Positions 53,586 through 62,103 are shown, numbered from the stretch's first letter. The stretch is 64,000 nucleotides of DNA from Arsenicibacter sp965247375 (GCA_965247375.1 CBDFHU010000108.1:1-64000), one strand, 5' to 3'. Program-made: numbers and translations. Notes: generated from the sequence alone by a model not told the origin.

Positions 53586-53596
53586 ATTTTTAGTTT

Positions 53597-53851
53597 TTAT
53601 TCCCAATTACAAGGGTTGTTAAATACTTGACTGATTAACTTTTTGTGTAGGTACGCCTTTTCGGTCAGTACCTTAAAGGTAGTTACCTCAACTTCTCCGG
53701 TTGCCGGGTTCCGGCTTTTATGCGGTTGCCGCTCGATTTGGATCATAAAATCAGACCCGATTGTAAAGAGCATTACACGCGTTACTATCTTGAGGTCCCC
53801 CGAGTAACCTGTAAAGCTTATGCTATTGATTTTGTCGGCTTTCTCTGACAT
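53597..53851 (-). CDS. Hypothetical phage protein
   Basis: 84 residues, mostly beta (SISFTGYSGDLKIVTRVMLFTIGSDFMIQI). Starts 2 bases after the previous stop. Unknown. Confidence 0.5.
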   Translation of the reverse strand: MSEKADKINSISFTGYSGDLKIVTRVMLFTIGSDFMIQIERQPHKSRNPATGEVEVTTFKVLTEKAYLHKKLISQVFNNPCNWE

Positions 53852-53853
53852 AG

Positions 53854-54123
53854 CTAAAGGCGTTCAACGGAAACGGTTAGTTTAAACTTAGGGTCCTGAC
53901 TTACTATATTTGCGCTTGGTAAGACCTTTCTATATACATAGTCCTGATTCTTAAAACTCCATGAGCGCTTTACCCTTCCATATCGCTGAAGCAGTCCGGA
54001 AGTATGAATTTGCCTAATGCTCTTTAATGTCCTGTTTAATGCCCCTTCTCCTACTAATTCCGTATCAACCTCAACGAACGGGCCGTTGGCCACTATCCTG
54101 AATTTTGGTTTTACCTTGGCCAT
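53854..54123 (-). CDS. Hypothetical phage protein
   Basis: 89 residues (MAKVKPKFRIVANGPFVEVD...), basic. ATG overlaps the nuclease stop by one base. Its helical middle (LNRTLKSIRQIHTSGLLQRYGRV) could be a winged helix. Unknown. Confidence 0.45.
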   Translation of the reverse strand: MAKVKPKFRIVANGPFVEVDTELVGEGALNRTLKSIRQIHTSGLLQRYGRVKRSWSFKNQDYVYRKVLPSANIVSQDPKFKLTVSVERL

Positions 54124-54575
54124 TAGTCTAATAGTTCAGAGTTGTACAAGCCTTGTTCTACAATGCGGTTATAGTGCTCACAGTCGAAGGTGATTAACCC
54201 GTTACGCATATCGGAGTAAAGCAGTTTAAAGGCATCCAGATAGCGAATGATAACATAAGAATGACCATGATAAAGCATAAGGTTTTGCCATTTCTTTTGA
54301 TCTTCAGATTGTTGGCCTTTGCCTATTTTGAACTCTATCAGGTATGATTTACGTCTCATTAAACAGATAGTATCTGAAACACCACTTACCCGACCGGTAG
54401 CCTTACGGATAGCTCCTTTAACTTTATCGACTGTATTGTTATACACCTCAAAGAAACACCCCCTTTCTTCGGGGTATGTATTGTATTGCCATGTAAAGCA
54501 CTCACTTTGCAAACGGGCCTCACTCCATGTTTTCGGAGTGCTCCCAACGTCTGTTTTTTCGTCTTTTTGCGTCAT
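54123..54575 (-). CDS. VRR-NUC-type nuclease
   Basis: 150 residues. Matches phage VRR-NUC proteins: SEARLQSECFTWQYNTYPEER (N-terminal helix with Glu), GVSDTICLMRRKSYLIEFKIGKGQQSEDQKKWQ with the catalytic D...ExK in GVSD / LIEFKIG and the Q..W helix after it. Such stand-alone VRR-NUC enzymes act as structure-specific endonucleases in phage replication. Leader element at 54574-54587. Confidence 0.8.
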   Translation of the reverse strand: MTQKDEKTDVGSTPKTWSEARLQSECFTWQYNTYPEERGCFFEVYNNTVDKVKGAIRKATGRVSGVSDTICLMRRKSYLIEFKIGKGQQSEDQKKWQNLMLYHGHSYVIIRYLDAFKLLYSDMRNGLITFDCEHYNRIVEQGLYNSELLD

Positions 54576-54596
54576 AATTGTTTTAAGTTCTGTTTT

Positions 54597-54871
54597 GTAA
54601 CACTTCGTGCTTAAAAATGGCCCTTGATAATCAGCGTTGTAACAGTTACACTTGGGTTTTCAAAAACTCCACAGAATAGAGAATATATATAAGCCATATA
54701 GGGGGTATTAATAAGGCTATATATTATTACTCTGATTGTATATTACGTTTTTAAGTGTTACAAGTGTTACACACAATATTTTAACGATTAACAGCCAGTA
54801 TATCAGGCTTTTGCGTGTAACACTTCAGTAAAAACCGAAGTGTTACGAAGTGTTACAAGTGTTACAAATTG
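54597..54871. repeat. Iteron-like region B with 69-bp repeat
   Basis: Between the nuclease start and the next gene's end. 54625-54693 equals 26612-26680 with one base changed. Then an AT-rich stretch with an imperfect inverted repeat (ATATATAAGCC.. / ..GGCTATATAT), and TGTAACA/GTGTTACA boxes at 54597, 54637, 54753-54775, 54813-54828 and 54837-54871. Confidence 0.75.
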
Positions 54872-55038
54872 ACTTGTTCGGCCTGTCGTTTTGTCATCAG
54901 CCAAACGCCTGCCATCAGGCACATGCCGCCGAAGGTCTTAGCGTTCTTGTCCAGGTCTTCGTTTGGCAGGTGTTTAAGGGCGTGAACAGCCTTGACAAAA
55001 CCGTTTTGCCGTTTTCGCTTCGGGGGTTTCTCTTTCAT
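54862..55038 (-). CDS. Small basic protein
   Basis: 58 residues from ATG 55038 (MKEKPPKRKRQNGF), placed at the leader element (55037-55051); an upstream ATG at 55068 sits inside the previous gene. Basic N-terminus and a hydrophobic stretch (FGGMCLMAGVWLM) near the end. Its stop lies in the iteron block. Confidence 0.5.
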   Translation of the reverse strand: MKEKPPKRKRQNGFVKAVHALKHLPNEDLDKNAKTFGGMCLMAGVWLMTKRQAEQVNL

Positions 55039-55045
55039 AATTGTT

Positions 55046-57259
55046 TTATAGTTTTGGTATTTCGACATTATTTATTTCAACCAGCATATATCCACGCCGG
55101 ACCGTAAAACGGTTCTCTCTGAAAATTTCGCTTTCCTTGCCTGTTAATCGCTTTAGCTCTTGTGCAATACGCTTGCTGCCTAAGCGCTGATTCGTAGCAC
55201 GTTCAAGGAAAACCTTAACGTCTGTTGATGAAAAAAAGCGGGCAAACTGCTGAGTTTCTTCCGTCGGATTGGCAAAGTATTTTGTTACTAAATCACGCTC
55301 ATCAGTCACGGCCTCAAACCCCCCTGTAGACTTTTTAAGGCGTAATTCCTCATCCTTTGTAAGCTCATGCCGTTCGCCATTGCGGAAAAGGTGATAAGCC
55401 TCTATAAGCAGGTCTATTTTATCGACGGCGTTATACGCCTTGTGGTCGATTCCCAAAACGTTGATCGGGATAATACGCCGGTTTCCGGTCGGATCGTTCA
55501 GTACGTCCATTTCGTTCGACGTTCCGCATAGCAGGGCCAAACGGGGCAAATCAGCGCTTACCCGCCCGTATGGCTCACGAAGCGTAAAGGTTTGCTTAGA
55601 AATAAGGTCTTTGAATTTTTTGGCCTCTTTCATGGTTTGGCCTCCAAATTCATCATTCATTAAAAGCCACTTTTTACACATTAAAATTTCGTCGTCTTTT
55701 TCACGGTCCAATTTCGATTCCGCATAAAAACGCTGAAGCTCTTTCGGTAGTAACCGCCGCCAAAATTCAGTTTTACCCGTCCCCTGCGGACCCGTTAAAA
55801 CAATCATCAATTTTGAGTGCTGACCGAATGCAGATGCAATTAACCCTATCAGGAATTTTCTAAGAAAAAAGCGCACATAAGATGCATCTATTTCAGTAGC
55901 GCTTATATAGCCCGTATCGGTCGTAATTGTGTCCGCTAAAGCGTCAATGCATCCAACCGGATTACGGTCTTTGTAGGCATTAAAAAACTCTTTCAGGGGG
56001 TTATATTGCGGGACAATATCAGATTTAATTATCGTATCGAACTCAGAGCGTTTAAGCTTGCCGTTAAACATATTCATTAATTCAAAGAATATGTTATTCA
56101 ACTCACGGTCTTCTAAGCTCTTACCGGTATTGTCCTCTATGTGCCGGGTAATTTCGTTGTACTTGAGATTGTGCTTTAATTGAATATATGTTGCAGCCTC
56201 CTGATAAATAGTATCGTATAGCTGAATATCTATTTGGGCTGCAAATATCTGTTCTACAATGGATTGGCTGTCTTCGCGGCTTACACCGTCCATCTGCTCA
56301 AGATGTCTGATAGCGCTATCGGGGTTTGACTTGTCCCGCTTATAAGAGGCTGCAACCCGCGCAATTTGCTGAGTTTTCGGGCACATAATTTGCAAACCGT
56401 TCTCTTTCGCAATGAAATAAAACGTAGCAATTTTTACCCTGCCATCAGCGATTTTGCAAAAGTATTTGTAGCGGGCTTCTGTGTATTCGGGGTTATAATC
56501 ATGCCGGGCAAAACTGATTCTCTGAAAGTAATCTAAACCGGCCTCTTTGTATTGATTAGCCAATGCTAAACCTACCCGAACCCAATCCCGGCTAGAGTCG
56601 TGTAATTCAATCGAACGTTCCTCAAATTGACGGACGACAAATTCTAAATCCTCATCGGTATGTACAAATGTACCGTGATCGGCCGTTATCCGCTTTTTCT
56701 CTTTAGCAGGTAAATATTTTTTCCAAAGAGTTGATTCTTCGTTATGGAATAATTCAGGGTCATACGAAACATAGCGTAGGCGGTTGACATTTTTACAACT
56801 GGCATCGACAACTAAACCAAGCTCCAGCAAAAAGAAGTCTTCAAGTGCATAGTAAGCGTCTAAAAACCGCGTAGGTTCGATTTTTACCAGCACACAAAGA
56901 CCTTTACCACCTATCGACCGAAAACACGCGTAAACGAAAGGAAAGGCACAAATACGGTTAAATGCAGCGTCGATATTGGGAATCTGATCTAAGTCAATCG
57001 CAATAAAGCCGGAATAAGCCCGCAAACTATCCGCCTGTTTGTTGCCCGAATAAGTGCCGGATAGGGTAGCGCAATTGGCCTGCTTTTTCTTTTCGTCATA
57101 TTCAGGTGAACCCTTTTCAAATGCCCGGACGGCTTCAGCCTGCCTTTTCCAATCCTGAGAGGTTTTGATTTGCTTCAAAAACTCCCCCATTTGAATATCA
57201 ACGCCCTTTAATTGCCCCATGCTCCGATAGAAGCTAATCAGGCTATTACTTGAACTCAT
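55046..57259 (-). CDS. Primase-helicase: BT4734-type primase plus VapE/D5 ATPase
   Basis: 737 residues. The N-terminal domain is a BT4734/BF3469 (VirE-N) archaeo-eukaryotic primase: GFIAIDLDQIPNI with the catalytic Asp pair, GGKGLCVLVKI and VDASCKNVNRLRYVSYDP. A PriCT-like middle is followed by a VapE/superfamily-3-like ATPase from about 430, with Walker A TGPQGTGKTEFWRRL, NDEFGGQ, CGTSNEMD and TGNRRIIPI. Main phage replication protein, mapping next to an iteron block. Leader element at 57265-57278. Confidence 0.85.
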   Translation of the reverse strand: MSSSNSLISFYRSMGQLKGVDIQMGEFLKQIKTSQDWKRQAEAVRAFEKGSPEYDEKKKQANCATLSGTYSGNKQADSLRAYSGFIAIDLDQIPNIDAAFNRICAFPFVYACFRSIGGKGLCVLVKIEPTRFLDAYYALEDFFLLELGLVVDASCKNVNRLRYVSYDPELFHNEESTLWKKYLPAKEKKRITADHGTFVHTDEDLEFVVRQFEERSIELHDSSRDWVRVGLALANQYKEAGLDYFQRISFARHDYNPEYTEARYKYFCKIADGRVKIATFYFIAKENGLQIMCPKTQQIARVAASYKRDKSNPDSAIRHLEQMDGVSREDSQSIVEQIFAAQIDIQLYDTIYQEAATYIQLKHNLKYNEITRHIEDNTGKSLEDRELNNIFFELMNMFNGKLKRSEFDTIIKSDIVPQYNPLKEFFNAYKDRNPVGCIDALADTITTDTGYISATEIDASYVRFFLRKFLIGLIASAFGQHSKLMIVLTGPQGTGKTEFWRRLLPKELQRFYAESKLDREKDDEILMCKKWLLMNDEFGGQTMKEAKKFKDLISKQTFTLREPYGRVSADLPRLALLCGTSNEMDVLNDPTGNRRIIPINVLGIDHKAYNAVDKIDLLIEAYHLFRNGERHELTKDEELRLKKSTGGFEAVTDERDLVTKYFANPTEETQQFARFFSSTDVKVFLERATNQRLGSKRIAQELKRLTGKESEIFRENRFTVRRGYMLVEINNVEIPKL

Positions 57260-57292
57260 CTTTTATAATTGTTTTAAGTTGGCATTCAGTCG

Positions 57293-58810
57293 CTATGCAG
57301 CGACAACAGCGGGCCGGTAAAAATCAAATGCCCGTTCTACCCAAGCGGCATGATAGCCTTTTAATTCGGCAAGGTCCTGTAGCTCTCTATCAAAATCAGC
57401 GTCCGACTGGTTACGCTCATGCAAAATACGAACTACCCACCACACTTTACGGTTTTTCTCTTCCTGCAATAGCAATAAATCTTTCACTGAGAATTTATGC
57501 CAATTTTCCTTTTTGTCGATTTTAAGGAGGTCTAAAACATGTGCCCGTATTTCCTCAAATTCGACTTGTTCAGGGGTCTTTTGCTCCTTTTCAGGATATT
57601 GATAAGAGCACTCTTTGCAGACCTTTGAACTTGCACGAATTAAAGCCCCGCATTCAGGGCACTGTTTAACCGGTGCCGGTTGGTCCTTTTTGATTTTGTG
57701 TTTCTGGAAAAACACCTCTCTCCAATCAATTTCTGATTCCCACAAACCAAGCTCTCTGTAATTCTCTCCCATATCCAGAATCACAAAACGATTTTTTCCC
57801 GGATACAGGCGGGAACCACGCCCGCACATTTGAAGCCAAAGGGCCTTGCTATTCGTTGCGCGGTTGACAACAACGGCCGTTACGCTTGGCTCATCCCAAC
57901 CCGCGCAAAGGATACCGCAATTACACAATACAGGGAACTCGTTACGCTTAAAAGCGGCTAAGGTTTCTTCCCGTTGAACTTTAGGCGTTTCGCCGTCAAT
58001 GTGCCTTGCATCAACCCCGTTTTCCTGAAACATTCTGACCACTTCTAACGAGTGTTTTACGTTTACATTGAAAACGACTGTTTTCTGACCCGGACAAAAT
58101 TTATTCCACTTTTCGAAAAGGCCATCGTAAACAGACCTTTTTGCAAAAACTTCCATCTGGCTAGCGTCCGAATAATCGCCGCTAAAATCCTTTTTAAGCT
58201 TACTTCTATCAAGCTTAGCCGAATATGTTACGGCCGGACATAGAAAGCCATCAAAAAGCAAATCAGGTATCTGAACAGGGCAAACAATATCCTGATAGTA
58301 ATTTCGTAGCGGGTCTTTTTTTGAGGTTGCAATAGGTGTTGCAGTTGCACCGATTACGAACGTATCAGGGTCACATTGATTAAGGTATTTCTTGAAATTT
58401 CCCTTGTGACATTCATCAATAATTACCCAATCCATTTTTTTTAGCCAGGGGTAATCTTTCAGGCGTTTGCAGACTGATTCAACCATGCCGACATAAACCC
58501 GGCTATGTTCGCTTATAAAATCGTTTTTGCCACGCTTGGCCCGTATTGGTTCAAAGTCAATGCCGAACTTTGAAAGCGTTCCCCCTGCCTGTTGTAAAAG
58601 CTCCAGACGGTCAGTAAGGATTAATATTTTCGGATCAACTTTTTTTGCAATTGATTTAGCCGTCATTGCCGAAAATACTACGGTTTTTCCGCCCCCTGTA
58701 GGCAGGCAAAGTATAACACGTTTTAAGCCTTTCCCGCCCCTGTTTTTCGGGGTAAAGCAATGTCTTATTTCATCAATAGCTGTATTTTGATATGGCCGTA
58801 AATCAATCAT
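57293..58810 (-). CDS. DEAD/DEAH-box helicase with zinc ribbon
   Basis: 505 residues. Q-region LRPYQNTAIDEI, Walker A PTGGGKTVV, DECH box (IIDECHKGN), motif III GATATP, then the second RecA domain with VVFNVNVKHS, CNCGILCAGWDEP and MCGRGSRLYPGKN (motifs V/VI). The C-terminus carries a zinc ribbon (CPECGALIRASSKVCKEC). Superfamily 2 restriction-type/UvsW-like helicase, usual with RecT in this class of phage. Starts 3 bases after the previous stop. Confidence 0.88.
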   Translation of the reverse strand: MIDLRPYQNTAIDEIRHCFTPKNRGGKGLKRVILCLPTGGGKTVVFSAMTAKSIAKKVDPKILILTDRLELLQQAGGTLSKFGIDFEPIRAKRGKNDFISEHSRVYVGMVESVCKRLKDYPWLKKMDWVIIDECHKGNFKKYLNQCDPDTFVIGATATPIATSKKDPLRNYYQDIVCPVQIPDLLFDGFLCPAVTYSAKLDRSKLKKDFSGDYSDASQMEVFAKRSVYDGLFEKWNKFCPGQKTVVFNVNVKHSLEVVRMFQENGVDARHIDGETPKVQREETLAAFKRNEFPVLCNCGILCAGWDEPSVTAVVVNRATNSKALWLQMCGRGSRLYPGKNRFVILDMGENYRELGLWESEIDWREVFFQKHKIKKDQPAPVKQCPECGALIRASSKVCKECSYQYPEKEQKTPEQVEFEEIRAHVLDLLKIDKKENWHKFSVKDLLLLQEEKNRKVWWVVRILHERNQSDADFDRELQDLAELKGYHAAWVERAFDFYRPAVVAA

Positions 58811-59079
58811 TTGTGAAGGCTGTTTATTTGATCTATAAGCGCTCGTTCAAGTTCCTTTGGTAGCTTGCCCTCATAGGTATTTAAAGCCCACACAAGCCAT
58901 TTTTCGCGGTCAACTTCGGATAATAACTTACCCTGAAAACGGCCCCTTCGTATCAGATAATCAGGGCCTACCCATTCGCGTTTATAGTCCTTTCTGCTAA
59001 CTGTTCCGTAGTGGTGGAACAGGTCATAGTAAGGCAAATCGAATAGGCTTTCGTCATGCGTTTCTACAACCCGTTCCAT
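58807..59079 (-). CDS. ExoX-C-like domain protein
   Basis: 90 residues. 'DYLIRRGRFQGKLLSEVDREKWLVWAL' resembles the C-terminal accessory domain found after ExoX-type exonucleases, here on its own. Overlaps the helicase start by 4 bases. DNA-binding or nuclease-accessory role inferred. Confidence 0.5.
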   Translation of the reverse strand: MERVVETHDESLFDLPYYDLFHHYGTVSRKDYKREWVGPDYLIRRGRFQGKLLSEVDREKWLVWALNTYEGKLPKELERALIDQINSLHK

Positions 59080-59081
59080 AT

Positions 59082-59468
59082 TCAGAAGCTGTTTAACTCA
59101 ACAGGGTAGCGGGAGCGGTGACTTTTAGGCTTACTTGACTTTTTGGCCTTTTCTGCCTCTATATCAGCCTTTTCCATTTCCTGAAACACAAAAGCGGGAA
59201 CGAAATGATAAGGCTTCTGCACAATTATTGGCTTATTAGTAGAAACCACATCGGTATGTGGCACACATGCATGCATCTGCGAAAGTTTCCATTCTGACCC
59301 GTCAACGTACTTACCAAAATACTTGTATATCTCTGCACCTTCACGAGTAGTACGAACATGCTCTTTATGCGTAGCCAGCATATAGGCAGTTCGGGAAACA
59401 GGGGTTTGCACTCCGTTTATCAACGCCTTTTTATCGGACAGATAAACTCTAACTTTCATGTATTTCAT
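59082..59468 (-). CDS. Hypothetical phage protein, replication module
   Basis: 128 residues. ATG at 59468 has the leader element 5 bases upstream. N-terminal strands (YMKVRVYLSDKKALINGV), then 'EMEKADIEAEKAKKSSKPKSHRSRYP', a charged helix with a basic end. Unknown, probably nucleic-acid related by context. Confidence 0.5.
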   Translation of the reverse strand: MKYMKVRVYLSDKKALINGVQTPVSRTAYMLATHKEHVRTTREGAEIYKYFGKYVDGSEWKLSQMHACVPHTDVVSTNKPIIVQKPYHFVPAFVFQEMEKADIEAEKAKKSSKPKSHRSRYPVELNSF

Positions 59469-59499
59469 CTCTATAATTGTTTTAAGTCCGGCCCGATAT

Positions 59500-59913
59500 T
59501 TACCGTAATATGTAATTGTTGCCGGTAAGCAATTTTCGTAAAAGTTCCAGCAAATCAGGGGCGGATAAATTCTTAATCACTTTCACTTCCCTATCTGTCG
59601 GGTCAAATGCTTTCGGCAAAAAATGTTTCAGCATATAAACCCCGTTTCGTTGCTGAATCCAAATAGGATATTCGTTAGAGTCGTAACTATCAGCTTGTGA
59701 AAATGGGCGCTTTTCAGTGAACGATTTAATTAGCGTTAATGCCTGTTCTTCGTTGCAGATTTGATTACAAACTGTTTTAATCGTTCCGCTACCTATCGGG
59801 GCTGAAAAAACACAGGTAACGCAACCGGGGCCGGTTTTACGGATACGTAGGTTTGTTGCTACGTATCCGTATTTTTTGCTAACCGTTTGTCCCGTCGTTT
59901 TTCGGGCTATCAT
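59500..59913 (-). CDS. Hypothetical phage protein, coupled to RecT
   Basis: 137 residues. MIARKTTGQTVSKKYGYVATN..., ends LLELLRKLLTGNNYILR. Overlaps the recT stop by 4 bases, so translation is coupled. Not recognisable as a RecE-type exonuclease; could be a RecT cofactor. Confidence 0.5.
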   Translation of the reverse strand: MIARKTTGQTVSKKYGYVATNLRIRKTGPGCVTCVFSAPIGSGTIKTVCNQICNEEQALTLIKSFTEKRPFSQADSYDSNEYPIWIQQRNGVYMLKHFLPKAFDPTDREVKVIKNLSAPDLLELLRKLLTGNNYILR

Positions 59914-60839
59914 GCAACAACTTCAGCCGTTTGTACTTGTGCTACTTCTCCGGTTTCACGGTTAACAAAAACCTTTTTATCTGAAAGGTAATCTATACCG
60001 GCCTCCATTGCTATTTCAATAATTACATCTAAAGCGGCCTTTAGCTTTTCCTTAGACAGTCGATTAAGAGGGGCTTTTGTCAACTCCTTTCTGATTTCCT
60101 GAAACTCTTCAGGAGTGGTTGAAGCAGTAGCCTTTTTTTCTAATTCATCTAACTTGCTATTGATAAAATCAATCTCTTCGTTAGTAAATTCATTGTTAAC
60201 CTTAGGTTCTTCAATTACCTTTACCTCAACTGTAGGAGTTGACTTTTGCGTTTTTGCTTGTTTCGGCTTTTCCTCAACAACTACGGCCGTTGTATCAACG
60301 ACTGTAGGGATTTCGTCTAATTCACCTTCAGTATACACCGGACCGCCAAACACATCAGGGCAATACCATTTTGCGCCATTGGACATACACCGGGCGAAAA
60401 GCATATTTTTCGGAAAATTCTTCCATGTAGCTTTGTCTTTCCACTTATTATTTTGCCGGTCCCATTCTACAGTTAAGTTTGCTTCTTTAGCCTGCTTAAT
60501 GTTCATGGAAGAGCTACCAACAACCTCCCATTTTTCGCCAAACTTTTCATAAAATTCGATGTTACAAGCCTCATCCGTAAGCGTAGTAACACGATAATTA
60601 TAGCGGGTTGAACGCTTAATTAATGCTGCGATTAGACCTGCTCCTAATTGTGGCTTACCCTGTACAATGTGAATACCAGACATTGACTGGAAAGCGGGCA
60701 ATCCCAATTCTGCACCTGCAAGAACTTTCGCAAATGCCTGTTGCGCCGATGTGGCATCTTTAAAAAAACCTGAAGCCGCTAAACTTGTAGCAATTTCCTG
60801 TACTTCGTTTGGGCTTGCGGGAATTAATGACTGATTCAT
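59910..60839 (-). CDS. recT: RecT single-strand annealing protein
   Basis: 309 residues. LGLPAFQSMSGIHIVQGKPQLGAGLIAALIKRST and KNMLFARCMSNGAKWYCPDVFGGPVYTEGEL are the RecT core; a variable acidic C-terminal extension (about 200-309) follows. Anneals complementary strands during phage recombination. Leader element at 60841-60854. No classical RecE partner in the module. Confidence 0.85.
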   Translation of the reverse strand: MNQSLIPASPNEVQEIATSLAASGFFKDATSAQQAFAKVLAGAELGLPAFQSMSGIHIVQGKPQLGAGLIAALIKRSTRYNYRVTTLTDEACNIEFYEKFGEKWEVVGSSSMNIKQAKEANLTVEWDRQNNKWKDKATWKNFPKNMLFARCMSNGAKWYCPDVFGGPVYTEGELDEIPTVVDTTAVVVEEKPKQAKTQKSTPTVEVKVIEEPKVNNEFTNEEIDFINSKLDELEKKATASTTPEEFQEIRKELTKAPLNRLSKEKLKAALDVIIEIAMEAGIDYLSDKKVFVNRETGEVAQVQTAEVVA

Positions 60840-60975
60840 AATAATTGTTTTAAGCTTTTATGAAAGAAAAATGTAAAGTGAAATCGAATAGGCGAACATG
60901 AAAACGGTCAGGATTATAAAAGGCAAAAGTGGGCTTTCCGTTTCATCAGGCCCAAATGTTTTTTGGTTCTGCATA

Positions 60976-61329
60976 TCAGGAAAATTTGAAAGTTTTAAAC
61001 GTCTTATCGTAATACATTCCCTTTACCCTGATACAGTCCCAAAAGTCGATAAGCCCCTGAGTATGCACACCTTTTCGGACGTTTCTGTTTTCATATTTCA
61101 GAATGAAACATAAGCAGTCCTTTGCGCTTTTCGGGCCATCAATCAGCTTAAACGCCCGTTCAAAATCGCCGTCGTAAATCGCGTCTTTCAGTAGCCAGTT
61201 TTGCAGGTTTATATTATCTAAGGCTGAATATAAGTCCTTTCTGGCTTGTGGGAATGTGTCAGGTATTTGCGCCCGTAGATCGGCCATACCTAGCATACGC
61301 CTTGTGCTTGTGCTTGGGCTTTTGTACAT
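60976..61329 (-). CDS. Hypothetical phage protein, early module
   Basis: 117 residues (MYKSPSTSTRRMLGMADLRAQ...). Two charged helices (FPQARKDLYSALDNINLQNWLL) and 'KYENRNVRKGVHTQGLIDFWDCI'. Leader element at 61339-61352. Unknown; between RecT and the excisionase-like gene. Confidence 0.5.
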   Translation of the reverse strand: MYKSPSTSTRRMLGMADLRAQIPDTFPQARKDLYSALDNINLQNWLLKDAIYDGDFERAFKLIDGPKSAKDCLCFILKYENRNVRKGVHTQGLIDFWDCIRVKGMYYDKTFKTFKFS

Positions 61330-61391
61330 TTGAGCTTTATAATTGTTTTAAGTTTGGTAAGGGTCAGGGCATTGCCTTGGCCCTTCTTTTA

Positions 61392-61688
61392 TTAATGCCG
61401 GTTAACCCGGCCTGCTTTTATCCACTCGTCAATGTCGCCCCGTCTGAACCATTTGCCACGATGGCAAGTACGATAGCAGTTAAGCCCGTGCCGTTCGTAA
61501 TAGTCCATCATTGGCACCGTTACGCCTAAGTACTTTGCCGCCTCTTCAGGTGTAAGCATTTCGCCCGCCCTGGCTTTTTCTTCGGCTAACGATAGCCGAT
61601 ATACGCACGACTCAAATTGTTCTACCAGTTTTCCGAAGTCCTTTTTTAGTTCTTCTAAAAACTCGGGGTCTACTGCTATCAGGTTCAT
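61392..61688 (-). CDS. Excisionase-like HTH protein
   Basis: 98 residues. C-terminal half is a winged HTH of the excisionase/MerR type: LTPEEAAKYLGVTVPMMDYYERHGLNCYRT, ending WFRRGDIDEWIKAGRV. The N-terminal helix is acidic. Stop-start overlap (4 bases) with the Cro-like gene. Likely Xis or another early regulator acting with the integrase. Confidence 0.65.
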   Translation of the reverse strand: MNLIAVDPEFLEELKKDFGKLVEQFESCVYRLSLAEEKARAGEMLTPEEAAKYLGVTVPMMDYYERHGLNCYRTCHRGKWFRRGDIDEWIKAGRVNRH

Positions 61689-61954
61689 GCTAATACTTCG
61701 TCTAAGTATGCTTTCTCTTTCGCTGCCTTCAGTTGTGCTTTTGCCTCAAGCGTTTCAATTACGCTTTTAAGGTCTGCCAGAGCTTCAGGGGTCGGGTTGG
61801 TTCGGCCCGAAAACCAGTTAAGCAGTGTATTACGGTGGTGCCCCGAATAGACAGACACACCGGCAATGCCCCCGGGCAAACGACCGCCATTAACGACTAG
61901 ACCGCTTGGAATGGCCATTGCCCGATTATGTAACTTTTTTAACCGTTCGCTCAT
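61685..61954 (-). CDS. Cro-like HTH regulator
   Basis: 89 residues. A compact HTH spans 'GHHRNTLLNWFSGRTNPTPEALADLKSVIETLE'. It is divergent from the CI-like gene across a gap with three operator-like palindromes, the lambda-type CI/Cro arrangement. First gene of the early minus operon. Confidence 0.65.
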   Translation of the reverse strand: MSERLKKLHNRAMAIPSGLVVNGGRLPGGIAGVSVYSGHHRNTLLNWFSGRTNPTPEALADLKSVIETLEAKAQLKAAKEKAYLDEVLA

Positions 61955-61970
61955 ACAAGTTTATTGTTTT

Positions 61971-61986
61971 ATAACCTTTTGGTTTA
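61971..61986. promoter_or_regulatory. Operator-like site O1
   Basis: ATAACCTTTTGGTTTA: half-sites as elsewhere but a 4-base spacer. Lies in the Cro-like gene's leader. Confidence 0.5.
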
Positions 61987-61990
61987 GCTT

Positions 61991-62014
61991 TGTGCTTGTG
62001 CTTGTGCTTGTGCT
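61991..62014. repeat. Hexamer tandem repeat in the immunity region
   Basis: TGTGCT repeated four times (61991-62014), in the predicted untranslated leader of the Cro-like gene. A related AGCACA run occurs inside the 60976 gene. Confidence 0.75.
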
Positions 62015-62026
62015 TAAACCTTAGAC

Positions 62027-62058
62027 CAAAATTATAACCAAAGGTTTAATAAAACAAG
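62027..62058 (-). promoter_or_regulatory. Early (PR-like) promoter toward the Cro-like gene
   Basis: Minus strand: CTTG (62058-62055), 20 bases, TAATTTTG (62034-62027). Operator O2 (62034-62048) lies between the boxes. Confidence 0.6.
62034..62048. promoter_or_regulatory. Operator-like site O2
   Basis: ATAACCAAAGGTTTA, one change from the palindrome, placed in the PR-like promoter. Confidence 0.6.
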
Positions 62059-62086
62059 CGTTGTGTTAAACTTTTTTCGTAAGCAT

Positions 62087-62101
62087 TAAACCTTTAGTTT
62101 A
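62087..62101. promoter_or_regulatory. Operator-like site O3
   Basis: TAAACCTTTAGTTTA, one change from the palindrome, ending 2 bases before the CI-like ATG. Confidence 0.6.
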
Positions 62102-62103
62102 AA

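Noticed and set aside
60898..61113. Plus-strand gene overlapping the 60976 gene
   Set aside because: It lies antisense to a gene with a leader element and good coding character; no start signals of its own.
61991..62014. TGTGCT repeats as an origin
   Set aside because: Too short and inside the leader of the Cro-like gene; the iteron regions fit better.
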